From contig JBAWEQ010000016.1 in NCBI GenBank assembly GCA_049591295.1, positions 1 to 64,000 of the forward strand: 64,000 nt of DNA, read 5' to 3'. Below the pieces are notes generated by a model, which ran no database searches, had not been told where the DNA came from, and worked only from the letters and a program-made list of their open reading frames with translations. Below, piece by piece: positions 1 through 8,633 of this stretch. The stretch comes from DTPS01 sp049591295. GTDB taxonomy: Bacteria; Acidobacteriota; UBA4820; DSQY01. The position numbers and the translations under genes were made by a program. Each line of letters starts with the position of its first letter. The first letter of the stretch is position 1.

Positions 1-1
1 G

Positions 2-682
2 GCCTCGGGGCCCTTCTACCCCATGAGCTGGTCGAGCGATCCGCAGGTGAAGCCCTATCCGTACGACCCCGCCAAAGCCGCGGCGCTGCTTGACGAAGCG
101 GGCTGGAAGCTGCCGCCCGGCAAGACCATCCGGGAGAAGGACGGCAAGCCCTTCTCCTTCGAGTGCCTGGTTCCCGCCGAGGTGGACATGTTCTCGCGCT
201 GGCTGGAGGTCTTCCAGCAGGACCTGAAGCGCGTCGGGGTGGACATGCGGATCCGGAAGATCGAGTGGAGCGCGTTTCTAGACCGCACCCACCGGCACCA
301 GTTCCAGGCCTATCTCTCGGGCTGGGGCCTGGGCGATGACCCGGACCCGTACCCGCTGCTGGATTCCGCCCAGGCCAGACTCCTGCCCTCGGGCATGGCC
401 GTCGGCCAGAACGACTGTTCGTACGCCAATCCCGAAGTGGACCGCCTCATCGGCGAGGAGGAGAGGACCTTCGACCTCAAGGCGCGCCAGACCCTCTTCT
501 GGCAGATCCAGAGGCTGGTGGCGGAGGATCAGCCCATGACCTTCCTCTTCTGGCCGACCCAGATGGTGGCCGTGAAGAACCGCTTCCAGGATGTGCGGGT
601 GAGCCGGGCGGGATACGGCATGTTCACCTGGTACCCCTCGCTTCTGGACTGGTGGGTGCCGAAGGAGCTCCAGAAGCCATGA
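2..682 (+). CDS. ABC transporter substrate-binding protein, family 5 (3' part)
   Basis: This is the C-terminal part (226 residues) of an extracytoplasmic solute-binding protein of the SBP_bac_5 type, which delivers peptides or similar solutes to an ABC importer. The frame is open from base 2, so the start lies outside the window. Family features are visible: a GPFYPMSW segment at the edge, the helix AAALLDEAGWK, and the segment YLSGWGLGDDPDPYP followed by YANPEVDRLI. Two permease genes of the matching importer class follow on the same strand after about 75 bases, so it is probably the binding protein of that system. The substrate cannot be read from the sequence. Confidence 0.9.
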   Translation, partial: ASGPFYPMSWSSDPQVKPYPYDPAKAAALLDEAGWKLPPGKTIREKDGKPFSFECLVPAEVDMFSRWLEVFQQDLKRVGVDMRIRKIEWSAFLDRTHRHQFQAYLSGWGLGDDPDPYPLLDSAQARLLPSGMAVGQNDCSYANPEVDRLIGEEERTFDLKARQTLFWQIQRLVAEDQPMTFLFWPTQMVAVKNRFQDVRVSRAGYGMFTWYPSLLDWWVPKELQKP

Positions 683-756
683 CCGGGAGGGCGAGGCCTC
701 GGCGCCGGCCCACCCCGGGGGCGCATCGTCACGGGCAAAGCCCGGCGGGTTGAGGC

Positions 757-1818
757 ATGCTGGCCTACACCGTTCGGCGCCTGTTGCTGATGGTCCCGAC
801 GCTCTTGCTCATCACGGTGGTGGTCTTCGCCGTGGTCAAGCTGGCCCCCGGGAACCCCTTCTCCGTCCTTCAGGTTCCCGGCGAGGGCCCCAGCCGCCAG
901 ATGAACCCGGAGGACTACCAGGCCATGCTCCACCGATACGGCCTGGACAGGCCCTGGCCCGTGCAGTACTGGCGGTGGCTGCGGACCCTCGCGTCGGGTT
1001 CCCTCGGGGAGTCCTTCTCGCAGAGGCGCCCCGTTTCGGACGTGCTGTTCGGGGGAGCGGAGCAGGCCTTTTCCGCGGGGCTGCCCCCCGCCGCGGCGGC
1101 CTCGGCCTTTCTCCGCAGGCTCGCGGAGAGCCCCTTCGGGGCCACTCTCCAGCTCAACCTCCTGGCCCTCCTCCTGATGGTGGCCGTGGCGTTCCCGGTG
1201 GGCCTCAGGGCCGCCGCCCGCCGCGGAAGCGCCTTCGACCGCGTCAGCTCGGTCCTCCTCTACGGCCTCTACTCCCTGCCCAACTTCTGGGTGGCGGTGC
1301 TGCTGATCGTCCTCGTGGGGGTCCACTGGCGCCTGTTGCCCTTTATCGGCATGCACTCGGACGGGTTCGGGGCCATGGGGCCGCTGGCCCAGGCCTGGGA
1401 TTTCCTGCGGCACGCCGCGCTGCCGGCGCTCTGCCTGGCCTACGGCGGGCTGGCCTTCGTGGCCCGGTTCACGCGGGGCACCGTCCTGGACGCCCTGAAC
1501 CAGGACTACGTGCGGACGGCCCGCGCAAAGGGCCTCACGGAGCGGGCCATCCTCAGGCGCCACGCCATCCGGAACGCCCTCATTCCCCTGCTGACGCTGG
1601 CCGGTCTCCTGCTGCCCTCTCTGGTCTCGGGCAGCGTGATCATCGAAGAGATCTTTGCGTGGCCGGGGCTGGGGCGGCTTTTCGTGCAGGCCATCTACGC
1701 GCGAGACTATCCCGTCATCCTGGCGGAGTCGGTGCTGGGCGCCGTGGCCGTCCTGCTGAGCACGCTGGCCGCGGACCTGGCCTGCGCGGCGGCCGATCCG
1801 CGGGTGAGGCTGACGTGA
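757..1818 (+). CDS. Peptide-type ABC transporter permease (DppB/YejB class)
   Basis: This 353-residue inner-membrane permease is of the binding-protein-dependent transport type. It opens with the YTVRRLLLMVPTLLL transmembrane segment followed by KLAPGNP, which is standard for the DppB/OppB/YejB class. Near the C-terminus is the EAA cytoplasmic loop (EAA-like region DYVRTARAKGLTERAIL, then HAIRNALIPLL) that contacts the ATPase. Its stop overlaps the start of the next permease in a GTGA junction, so the two are translationally coupled. No ATP-binding subunit follows, so those genes must lie upstream of the window or elsewhere. Confidence 0.93.
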   Translation: MLAYTVRRLLLMVPTLLLITVVVFAVVKLAPGNPFSVLQVPGEGPSRQMNPEDYQAMLHRYGLDRPWPVQYWRWLRTLASGSLGESFSQRRPVSDVLFGGAEQAFSAGLPPAAAASAFLRRLAESPFGATLQLNLLALLLMVAVAFPVGLRAAARRGSAFDRVSSVLLYGLYSLPNFWVAVLLIVLVGVHWRLLPFIGMHSDGFGAMGPLAQAWDFLRHAALPALCLAYGGLAFVARFTRGTVLDALNQDYVRTARAKGLTERAILRRHAIRNALIPLLTLAGLLLPSLVSGSVIIEEIFAWPGLGRLFVQAIYARDYPVILAESVLGAVAVLLSTLAADLACAAADPRVRLT

Positions 1819-2930
1819 GCGGACGCGAGGAGGGCGCGGTGAAGACTGGGGCGGAGGGCGGGACCGGGGCGCGTCCGCGTCCTCGAGAAGATTCCGCCGG
1901 CACTCTGTGGGCCCGGTTCAGGCGCTCCAGGGGAGCGATGGCCGGTCTCGGCTTCGTGGGATTTCTTCTCGCCGCCGCCTACTTCGCCCCGCTCATCGCC
2001 AACAACAAGCCGCTCCTCATCCGGTACGAAGGCCGCTGGAGCTTTCCCGCCTTCCGGGAGCTTCCGCCGCTCAACCACCTGCTCCCGAAGGATGCGGTGG
2101 ACCTGAGGCTGGCGGCGGACCCCGACTGGCTCTTGGACCTCCCGGCGAAGCCAGATCCGCGGGTGGGGTTCTTTCTCCTTCCGCCCGTCCCCTATTCGCC
2201 CTACCAGACGCGCCTGGGGGACGTCAATCTGGGGCCCTCGCTGAGCCGGCGGCATCCCTTCGGGTGCGACGATAGCGGACGGGACGTCTGCGCCCGGATG
2301 CTCTACGGTGCGCGGGTCTCCCTCCTCGTGGGCTTTCTCGCCGTGGGCGTGGCCCTTCTCATCGGGGTGGCCGTCGGGGCGCTGGGCGGCTATGCGGGAG
2401 GATGGGTGGACACGGTGGTGGTCTCGCGCCTCATCGAGGTGATGATGTGCTTCCCGACCTTCTTCCTCCTCCTGGCCGTCGTGGCGGTGATGGACCCCCG
2501 CTATCTCAACGCCTGGACCGTGATGCTGGTGATCGGCCTCACGAGCTGGCCCGGCCTGGCGCGTTATACCAGGGCGGAATTCATGAGGCTGAAGGATTCG
2601 GACATGGCCGCATCGGCGCTGGCGGCGGGTGCCGGCCCTGTGCGCGTGGCCTTCCGCCACCTCCTGCCCAATGCCCTCACCCCGCTGCTGGTGAACGCTA
2701 CCTTCGCTATTGCGGGCAGCATCCTTTTGGAGTCGGCGGTCTCCTTCCTGGGTGTGGGGGTCCAGCCCCCAGAGCCCTCGTGGGGAAACATCCTCAGCCT
2801 CGTGACGCGGTACTGGTCCGCGTGGTGGCTCGGGCTCTTCCCGGGGGCCGCCATTTTCCTCTCGGTGCTGTCGTACAATCTGGTGGGAGAGGGCCTGCGG
2901 GAGGCCCTGGATCCCCATTCGGCGGGCTGA
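1815..2930 (+). CDS. Peptide-type ABC transporter permease, YejE-like
   Basis: This is a 371-residue permease partner of the preceding gene. The GTG start at 1815 was chosen because it gives the 4-base GTGA overlap; the frame stays open further upstream but that part is a shadow of the first permease. After the first membrane helix there is a periplasmic insertion beginning LIANNKPLLIRYEGRWSFP, a segment typical of YejE (microcin C/peptide importer) and absent from most DppC proteins. It is followed by FGCDDSGRDVCARMLYGARVS and a C-terminal EAA loop (ALAAGAGPVRVAFRHLLPNAL). It probably forms the channel with the preceding gene product. Naming it YejE-like rests on the insertion, not on a database search. 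Confidence 0.88.
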   Translation: MSGREEGAVKTGAEGGTGARPRPREDSAGTLWARFRRSRGAMAGLGFVGFLLAAAYFAPLIANNKPLLIRYEGRWSFPAFRELPPLNHLLPKDAVDLRLAADPDWLLDLPAKPDPRVGFFLLPPVPYSPYQTRLGDVNLGPSLSRRHPFGCDDSGRDVCARMLYGARVSLLVGFLAVGVALLIGVAVGALGGYAGGWVDTVVVSRLIEVMMCFPTFFLLLAVVAVMDPRYLNAWTVMLVIGLTSWPGLARYTRAEFMRLKDSDMAASALAAGAGPVRVAFRHLLPNALTPLLVNATFAIAGSILLESAVSFLGVGVQPPEPSWGNILSLVTRYWSAWWLGLFPGAAIFLSVLSYNLVGEGLREALDPHSAG

Positions 2931-2931
2931 G

Positions 2932-3924
2932 ATGATGGACCAGCGAACGTCTCAAAGCGGAACGGGAAGACCGGGACGGAGCTGGCCGCAGAACCTGGTG
3001 CTGGTGGCCCGCGATGGGAGGTTCATCAGGACCACCTCCGCACAGTGGTCCGCCCAGTGGGGCGGGGCGGAGGGCGCCGCGCTGCTGGATGCCGGAGGGC
3101 TCGCCCCGTCAGCGCTCATGGCGGAACTCCGTTCCGTGCCCATGTGGCAGGAGCGCCAGGTGGTGCGCCTCCGTCACGCCGAGGCGGCCTCCTCCGAGCT
3201 GCTCGCGGACCTTGCCGGCTACCTGGAGCATCCCGTGGCCACCACCGCCCTGCTCGTCGAGTACGAGGGGGAGATGGATTTCAGGAAGCCGCCGGCGGCC
3301 TGGGCGGCCTTGCTCTCTTCCGTGGGGTGGAGGGACCTGAACCCGAAGGGGGCCCGATCCTTCATCCAGGACAGGGCCAGGGCCGAGGGCTACCGAGTGG
3401 CTCCCGAGGCCGCGAGGGCTCTGGAGGAGTGGGCCTCCGGCGATCTCGGCCTCCTGGCCTCGGCCCTCGACCTGCTCTTCCTTTACCGGATCGACGAGCG
3501 TTCGGTGGAGGCGGAGGATCTGGACCGCCTCCTGGGCGCGGGGGGCACGCCCCGCCAATGGGACCTGCAGGACGCCTTTCTGGAGGGACGGCGGGACAGG
3601 TTCGTGTCCCTGCTGGAGGGCATCCGCCGCGATTCCGCCGCGGCACCGCTCGCCTTTGCCGGCATGCTCGGCAAGCAGATGCGGAGCCTTCTCCTGCTGC
3701 ACGGCCAGGTGGCCCGCGGCAGGCACGCCTCAGACCTGTCGCCCAAGGACGTGGGCCAGGGGCACCCGCTGCCCCTGCAGAAGCTCCTGAAGGTCGCTCC
3801 CCGCTGGCCAGAGGCCCGCGTCCGCTCGACCCTCGGGGCCCTTTACGAGCTGGACCTGGCCCTCAAAGGGGAGCCGGGGGAGCCCTGGTCCATCCTGGAG
3901 CGCCACCTGCTTCACCTGATCTGA
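2932..3924 (+). CDS. holA: DNA polymerase III subunit delta
   Basis: This 330-residue protein is recognised as HolA, the clamp-loader delta subunit that opens the beta sliding clamp. The N-terminal part has the expected strand-and-helix pattern (ALLDAGGLAPSALMAELRSVPMW, then QVVRLRHAE). It is followed by the LVEYEGEMDFRK region and a helical lid with EEWASGDLGLLASALDLLFLY, matching the family's 'G.dl..l..eleKL' pattern. The C-terminal collar contains MLGKQMRSLLLL and the LGALYELDLALKGE motif, where a conserved D.xxK is usual. It starts one base after the permease stop, with two ATGs in tandem; the first is used here. It probably shares the upstream transcript, although the functions are unrelated. 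Confidence 0.85.
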   Translation: MMDQRTSQSGTGRPGRSWPQNLVLVARDGRFIRTTSAQWSAQWGGAEGAALLDAGGLAPSALMAELRSVPMWQERQVVRLRHAEAASSELLADLAGYLEHPVATTALLVEYEGEMDFRKPPAAWAALLSSVGWRDLNPKGARSFIQDRARAEGYRVAPEAARALEEWASGDLGLLASALDLLFLYRIDERSVEAEDLDRLLGAGGTPRQWDLQDAFLEGRRDRFVSLLEGIRRDSAAAPLAFAGMLGKQMRSLLLLHGQVARGRHASDLSPKDVGQGHPLPLQKLLKVAPRWPEARVRSTLGALYELDLALKGEPGEPWSILERHLLHLI

Positions 3925-4102
3925 GGCGCCGCTGCGGCGTAAGGGGAAAAGTATCCACCGCGGAGAGGGAAGGGCGCGGAGGAAGCCGGGCAGCCTGAAG
4001 CCGTGAGTTGGAAGCCGGGAACCGCGACGGAAGCGCGGAAGTTCCAGCGCGGGAAGACTGCCGACGGTCGGCCCGTCTACCCTCCGCTCCCGATCTCCGA
4101 GT

Positions 4103-5746
4103 CTATTCCTCGGGGATGGAGCGGCCGGCCACGAAGGTCCGGCCGGGGCCGTAGCTCCTGGCCTGGGTGAGCGCATCCGTGGCCGCGCCCAGCCAGTCCT
4201 TCAGGGTCTTGTAGCTGGGCGCCACCATGGCAATGCCGGCGCAGAACGAGGTCCGCACCGACTGCCCCAGCCCCAGCGGCATCTCCCTGGCTTCGAACTC
4301 CTTCTGGATCCGTCGCATGAGCCGCACGGCCTCATCGTCGGAGAGGTGCTCGAGCACGGCGCCCACCACCTCGGCGCCGTGGCGCCCCAGGATGTCGGTC
4401 TGCCGGAACCTCTGTTGAAGGAAGCGGGAGAGGGTCTGCAGCAGGTGGTCCCGCGCGGATGGGCCGAAGCTCGTCACGTGCGCGACCATGCCGTCCACCT
4501 GCATCAGCACCAGGGCGTAGGGCACCTGCCGCCTCGCGTACCGGTTGAGGCAGAGCCTCGCCTGCTGGAGGAACGGCCCGGGTGCGAGGAGCGCGGTGAG
4601 TTCGTCCCGCTCCATCATCTCCTGCAGGCTTCGATAGCGGATCAGCCGCGAGCGAATGGTGACCAGGAGATCCTCCGGAGAGACGGGTTTCACCAGGTAG
4701 TCGTCGCCGCCCGCCTCGGAGCCGAGGATCTGCGCCTTTCGGTGGCCCTCCGTGGTCAGAAAGATCACGGGCACCATAGAGAAGCCCTCCTCCTGCCGGA
4801 GATACCGCACCAGGTCGTAGCCGCTTACGCTGGGGAGGAGCACGTCCATGAGGATCAGGTGGGGGTGCGCGGTGCGCAGCACCCGGTCGAACTGTTTGGG
4901 ATCCGCCAGGACGTGGACCGAATAGCCGGCGCTTTGCAGGCACTGCTCGATGAGGCGGGCCTGGGCGGGGTCGTCCTCCACCACGAGAACCCGCGACTGG
5001 GCCACGCGCCTGCGCCCGAGCAGGCTCCTGACCTTCCGGTAGACCTCGGGAGCCTCGGGAGGACTGGGTACGAAGGCGTCCACGCCGGAGCGGATCGCCT
5101 CCACCTTGTCCGTGAATCCCGCCTGGTCACCCAGCAGAAGAACCGGTATGGTCCGCCCCCCCTCCGCCACGCGCAGGTCGCCCACGAACTCGTAGCCGCT
5201 GCCATCGGGGAGGCGGCCCGCCACGAGCGCCATGTCGGGGAGCTCCGTCCGCAGTTTCTGTCTGGCCTCCTCCAGGGAGTGGGTGCGCTCCAGCTTCACG
5301 CCCCTCTTGGCGAAATAGGCCTGGAAGGCCTCCTCGCCTTCGAAGGGCGGAGCCACCGCGAGCATCAGCGGGGTCACGCGGCTGCGAAGGACCTGCGGGG
5401 AGAATCCCGCGGTCCGTGTGATCAGGTCTTGGAACTCGATCCGGAGCCGCCGCACCAGGCCGGAAAGCTCCTCGAGCTCACCCTCGGAAGGCGACCGCCC
5501 GGCCATGGAGATGCTGTAGCACATGTACTCGCCGTCGCCCCCGAGGGAGCTGACGCGGGGGGCGGCGTACAGGGCCCCCGATCCCGCGAAATCATGAAAG
5601 ACCACGTGGAGCTTCTCCAGCAGGGCCGGGTCCTCGTGCCGGGTCCCCAGCTCTGCGATCCAGTTCTCGGCGTCGTCGAGCCTGGCGCGGCTCTCCTCGA
5701 TATAGCGACGCCAGAGCTCCTCTCTGCGGGTAGTGTCCGTCGCCAT
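4103..5746 (-). CDS. Multi-domain response regulator: HPt, two receivers, degenerate GGDEF
   Basis: This 547-residue cytoplasmic signalling protein begins with an HPt-like helical domain (VVFHDFAGSG, His51). Next comes a receiver-like domain that lacks a clear phospho-acceptor (LVAGRLPDG), then a canonical receiver (RVLVVEDD, acceptor Asp301 in LILMDVLLP, Lys353 in LVKP). The C-terminal domain has GGDEF-type layout (RDELTALL, later DILGRHGAEVVG), but the catalytic GG[D/E]EF is replaced by HGAEV, so cyclic-di-GMP synthesis is unlikely. The ATG at 5746 is preferred over one 23 codons upstream because a GAAGGGGAAGAG ribosome site precedes it. It is convergent with holA and no partner kinase is adjacent. 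Confidence 0.85.
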   Translation of the reverse strand: MATDTTRREELWRRYIEESRARLDDAENWIAELGTRHEDPALLEKLHVVFHDFAGSGALYAAPRVSSLGGDGEYMCYSISMAGRSPSEGELEELSGLVRRLRIEFQDLITRTAGFSPQVLRSRVTPLMLAVAPPFEGEEAFQAYFAKRGVKLERTHSLEEARQKLRTELPDMALVAGRLPDGSGYEFVGDLRVAEGGRTIPVLLLGDQAGFTDKVEAIRSGVDAFVPSPPEAPEVYRKVRSLLGRRRVAQSRVLVVEDDPAQARLIEQCLQSAGYSVHVLADPKQFDRVLRTAHPHLILMDVLLPSVSGYDLVRYLRQEEGFSMVPVIFLTTEGHRKAQILGSEAGGDDYLVKPVSPEDLLVTIRSRLIRYRSLQEMMERDELTALLAPGPFLQQARLCLNRYARRQVPYALVLMQVDGMVAHVTSFGPSARDHLLQTLSRFLQQRFRQTDILGRHGAEVVGAVLEHLSDDEAVRLMRRIQKEFEAREMPLGLGQSVRTSFCAGIAMVAPSYKTLKDWLGAATDALTQARSYGPGRTFVAGRSIPEE

Positions 5747-5900
5747 GCTCTTCCCCTTCAAAACGCGGTCAGTATATCCCAACGCCTCCGGGCAAGATAA
5801 TTCCAGGCCTTTCACGATCGGCCTGCCTTCGGGGCCGCAGGCGGGCCGCGGTCTTCCCCGGGAGGTGCGTGGCGGCGGCTAAGGTCCGCTGGGCCTGGAT

Positions 5901-5930
5901 TTGACAGCGCGTCGAAAGGGGGTGTACTTT
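5901..5930 (+). promoter_or_regulatory. Putative sigma-70 promoter of the TPR gene
   Basis: A perfect TTGACA -35 hexamer (5901-5906) is followed after 18 bases by TACTTT (5925-5930) as a weak -10. The spacing and position, about 40 bases before a strong AGAGGAGG ribosome site at 5955-5962, fit a promoter for the secreted TPR protein. Confidence 0.5.
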
Positions 5931-5969
5931 AGGCTCTTGTGCCCAGGGGGGCAAAGAGGAGGAATTTGT

Positions 5970-6947
5970 ATGCGTCGTTTTCTTTCGGTGTTTCTGGTCG
6001 TTGCTCTCGCTCTCTCCGCGTCACTCTGTTGGGCCCAGACGGGCAAGAGCGACAAAGAGAAAGAGAAGCAGAGCAAGGAGAGCGTGAAGATCGAGGACCT
6101 GATCGCGAAGGGCGAATACCAGAAGGCCATCGATTTGGCCAATAAGTTCATCGCGGCCAAGCAGGTCACCGAGGGGCTCTACATCGATCTGGGTGTGGCG
6201 CACTTCAGTCTCAAGCAGTACCCGGACGCCCTCACCGCGTTCGAGAAGGCGGCCGAGCTGAATCCTTTCGGCGTCAAGGCTCTGGAGTATGAGGCCACCT
6301 GCTACCACGAGATGAACCAGGACGACAAGGTCGTCGATACCTACCAGAAGATCCTGGCCATCGACCCCACGCAGGACGAGATCCGTTACGACCTGGGCCA
6401 CCTGTACGAGAAGATGGGCAAGATGCCGGAGGCCATGCAGCAGTATGACCAGCTGGTTTCCACCAACCCCGGCTTCAAGGACGTGGCGTATGACGTGGGC
6501 GTCATGCTCATGCAGAAGGGGGATCTGGACAAGGCCGAGCCCTATCTCCAGAAGGCCGTGACCGCCAAGCCGGCCGAGGACACCCCCAAGCTCGCCCTGG
6601 CCCAGCTGTATCTGAAGCAGGAGAAGTACGACAAGGCGATCCCCATCCTTCAGGACTACGTGAAGGTGACCAAGAGCGACCTCTACAAGCCGGCGGTCCT
6701 GCACAACATCGCCGTCAGCCAGATGAAACTGAAAAAGTATGACGACGCCGTGGCCACCTATGACCAGATCCTGGCCCTGCGGCCCAACGAGGAGCGCGCC
6801 CTGCTCGGGAAGGCCCAGTGCTACCTGGAGCTCAAGGACTACGCGAAGGCCGTGCCGGTCCTCGAAACCTACATGAAGGTCTCCCAGGACGAGGCGAAGA
6901 AAAAGGAAGTGGCCAAGCTCCTGAAGGAGATCAAGGGCAAGAAGTAG
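5970..6947 (+). CDS. Secreted tetratricopeptide-repeat protein
   Basis: This 325-residue protein has a Sec signal peptide (MRRFLSVFLVVALALSASLCWA). A short lysine/glutamate-rich linker is followed by about seven TPR units, for example YIDLGVAHFSLKQYPDALTA, RYDLGHLYEKMGKMPEAMQ and ALLGKAQCYLELKDYAKAV. TPR arrays act as protein-binding scaffolds; the partner is unknown. The ATG at 5970 lies eight bases after AGAGGAGG. The gene stands alone between its own promoter and a strong terminator, so it is probably a single-gene transcript. The lysine-rich composition is typical of abundant periplasmic TPR proteins, but the role here is not known. Confidence 0.9.
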   Translation: MRRFLSVFLVVALALSASLCWAQTGKSDKEKEKQSKESVKIEDLIAKGEYQKAIDLANKFIAAKQVTEGLYIDLGVAHFSLKQYPDALTAFEKAAELNPFGVKALEYEATCYHEMNQDDKVVDTYQKILAIDPTQDEIRYDLGHLYEKMGKMPEAMQQYDQLVSTNPGFKDVAYDVGVMLMQKGDLDKAEPYLQKAVTAKPAEDTPKLALAQLYLKQEKYDKAIPILQDYVKVTKSDLYKPAVLHNIAVSQMKLKKYDDAVATYDQILALRPNEERALLGKAQCYLELKDYAKAVPVLETYMKVSQDEAKKKEVAKLLKEIKGKK

Positions 6948-6969
6948 CACGCCCGTCGGAAGCAGACCC

Positions 6970-7009
6970 AAAGGCCGCGGGAGCGCAAGCCCCCGCGGCC
7001 TTTCCTTTT
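6970..7009 (+). terminator. Rho-independent terminator
   Basis: A perfect 12-bp stem (AAAGGCCGCGGG at 6970-6981 with CCCGCGGCCTTT at 6992-7003) encloses a 10-base loop and is followed by CCTTTTG. It closes the TPR gene 23 bases after its stop codon. Confidence 0.92.
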
Positions 7010-7085
7010 GCGCGGGCATCGGTTAGACTGGCCGAGCATCAAGGCTGGCCACGAACCAGGGGTAAGGACCTTCCGGGAGGTTGGC

Positions 7086-7889
7086 ATGGAATGGACCTGC
7101 GAGTGCGGCGCCGAGAACCCAGAGACGGGCCAATTCTGCAACCAGTGCGGTGCACCCAAGCCCGCGCCTGCGGGCGGGCAGCCGCCGCCCGGCGAAGTGG
7201 AGACGGCACCGCCGCCCGTGCAAGCTCCGCCGGCTCAGACTCCGCTTACGGAGCCCTTGAGGGTTGCCCCCGATGGGCCGGCGCCTCCGCCGCCCTCGCC
7301 ACCGGAACCGCCCGCCGCGGCAGTGCCGCCCGGCGCCCCCGTGGCGGCTGGTCCACCTCCGCCCGCGGCTAAGGCTGGCAAGAAGCGGGGATGTCTGATC
7401 GGATCTCTCGTCGGCCTTGTGGCTCTGCTGTTCTTCTGCATCCTGGCGGCCGTGGTGGGCTACTTCTATGTCAAGCCGAGGCTCGGCCAGGCGGCTGATC
7501 GGGCGCGCCAGGCCCAGGCCATGGTGACCATGCAGGCGGTGGCGGGCGCCCTGGAGAGCTACAAGAACGCTAGCGGGGGCTACCCGGCACCGGGCCACAA
7601 CGCCGACAGCTACTACAGCATCGTGGACCTCTCGAGCCTGTCCAAGGATCTAACCCCACAGTACATCAAAGCGCTGCCCAAGGACCCGTGGGGGCACCAA
7701 TACCAGTATGGCGTGAGCCAGGACAACCAGTCCTTCGTGCTCATCTGCACGGGCTCCGACGGGGTCGATTCCCTGACGAGCGTCCCCGACGTGCCGGTCC
7801 TGACCCACTGCTACGAGGACGAGATCGTTCTGGAAGACGGCCAGTTCATGCAGAAGCCGGCGGGAGAGCAAGAGCACTGCAAGAAATAG
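7086..7889 (+). CDS. Zinc-ribbon, proline-rich, pseudopilin-like membrane protein
   Basis: This 267-residue protein combines three parts. An N-terminal zinc ribbon has cysteine pairs C5/C7 and C18/C21 (TCECG and FCNQCG). A proline- and alanine-rich linker of about 80 residues follows, then one membrane helix near residues 105-125 (LVGLVALLFFCILAAVVGYFY). After it comes a GspG-like periplasmic domain (QAMVTMQAVAGALESYKNASGGYP, later LPKDPWGHQYQYGV). A prepilin-peptidase site (G/F-E) at the usual place is missing, so it is probably a permanently membrane-anchored pilin-fold protein, not a pilus subunit. GGGAGG precedes the ATG at 7086. Confidence 0.75.
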   Translation: MEWTCECGAENPETGQFCNQCGAPKPAPAGGQPPPGEVETAPPPVQAPPAQTPLTEPLRVAPDGPAPPPPSPPEPPAAAVPPGAPVAAGPPPPAAKAGKKRGCLIGSLVGLVALLFFCILAAVVGYFYVKPRLGQAADRARQAQAMVTMQAVAGALESYKNASGGYPAPGHNADSYYSIVDLSSLSKDLTPQYIKALPKDPWGHQYQYGVSQDNQSFVLICTGSDGVDSLTSVPDVPVLTHCYEDEIVLEDGQFMQKPAGEQEHCKK

Positions 7890-7925
7890 GATCGCTTCGG
7901 GGAGGAACGCCTGCGGCGCTGGTCG

Positions 7926-8528
7926 TCAGCGGCCCTTCAGCAGGAGGGCCTCGATGCGGTCGAGGCGCCCCTCCAGATGGTCGAGGCGTTCGAGGATCTT
8001 CTGGAAGTGGGGCTCGAACACGTCCATCTCGTTGAGTTCGCGGACCAGCTCGGGAAAGACTCCCACCACCGCGCTCTGGACCTCGGAAAGGGTGTGCTCG
8101 GGGTCGGGGTAGTGCCTCGCCAGGCAGCTTCGGATGCTGGATTGGGGGGCGATCATCGGCACCACGCTGAAGCCCGAGGCGCGCTCGATGGTCTCGATGG
8201 CCTCCACGTCCAGCGGGTCGGCCATGGCCACGTAGAGCTTCTCCCTCTCCAGCCGGATGGGGACGGCCTGTTGCTCCCACGCCAGATCCCGGCCGACCTT
8301 GGAGAGGACCCGGGGGGAGATCTCCATGTTGCTCAGGGATACGCACGGCATGTCGAGCTGCCTGGAGAGAAAGGCGCTGAGCACCGTTTCGTCGATGAAA
8401 TTGAGTGCGATCAGGGTGGAGCCGAACTTCGTACCCCTCCGCTTCTGTTCCTCCAGGGCGATGCGGAGCTGCACCTCGTCGATGAGATTGGCCTCCAGCA
8501 GAAGATCACCGAGCCTGGCCTTGGACAT
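7926..8528 (-). CDS. Stand-alone MshEN (GspE/PilB N-terminal) domain protein
   Basis: This 200-residue protein starts with the pattern seen at the N-terminus of type II secretion and type IV pilus ATPases (RLGDLLLEANLIDEVQL, then FGSTLIALNFIDE and FLSRQLDMPCVSL). This is the MshEN fold, which in some proteins binds cyclic-di-GMP. It continues through LYVAMADPLDVEAIETIE, then a tail predicted to be a coiled coil (FQKILERLDHLEGRLDRIEALL). The ATPase domain is absent. It is convergent with the pseudopilin-like gene, which makes a joint pilus-related or cyclic-di-GMP sensing role plausible but unproven. Confidence 0.8.
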   Translation of the reverse strand: MSKARLGDLLLEANLIDEVQLRIALEEQKRRGTKFGSTLIALNFIDETVLSAFLSRQLDMPCVSLSNMEISPRVLSKVGRDLAWEQQAVPIRLEREKLYVAMADPLDVEAIETIERASGFSVVPMIAPQSSIRSCLARHYPDPEHTLSEVQSAVVGVFPELVRELNEMDVFEPHFQKILERLDHLEGRLDRIEALLLKGR

Positions 8529-8633
8529 GACTTCCTCCCCGCCTGAAGTGTAGCGTTCCCAAACCCCGGCGGCAAGCCCGCTCCACCATCGCCGGGAATT
8601 GGCCTATACTATGGGCAGCACGGAGGTGATGCG

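Noticed and set aside
750..1814. Extended N-terminus of the second permease
   Set aside because: This region is an out-of-frame shadow of the first permease. The GTGA junction at 1815 is the natural start.
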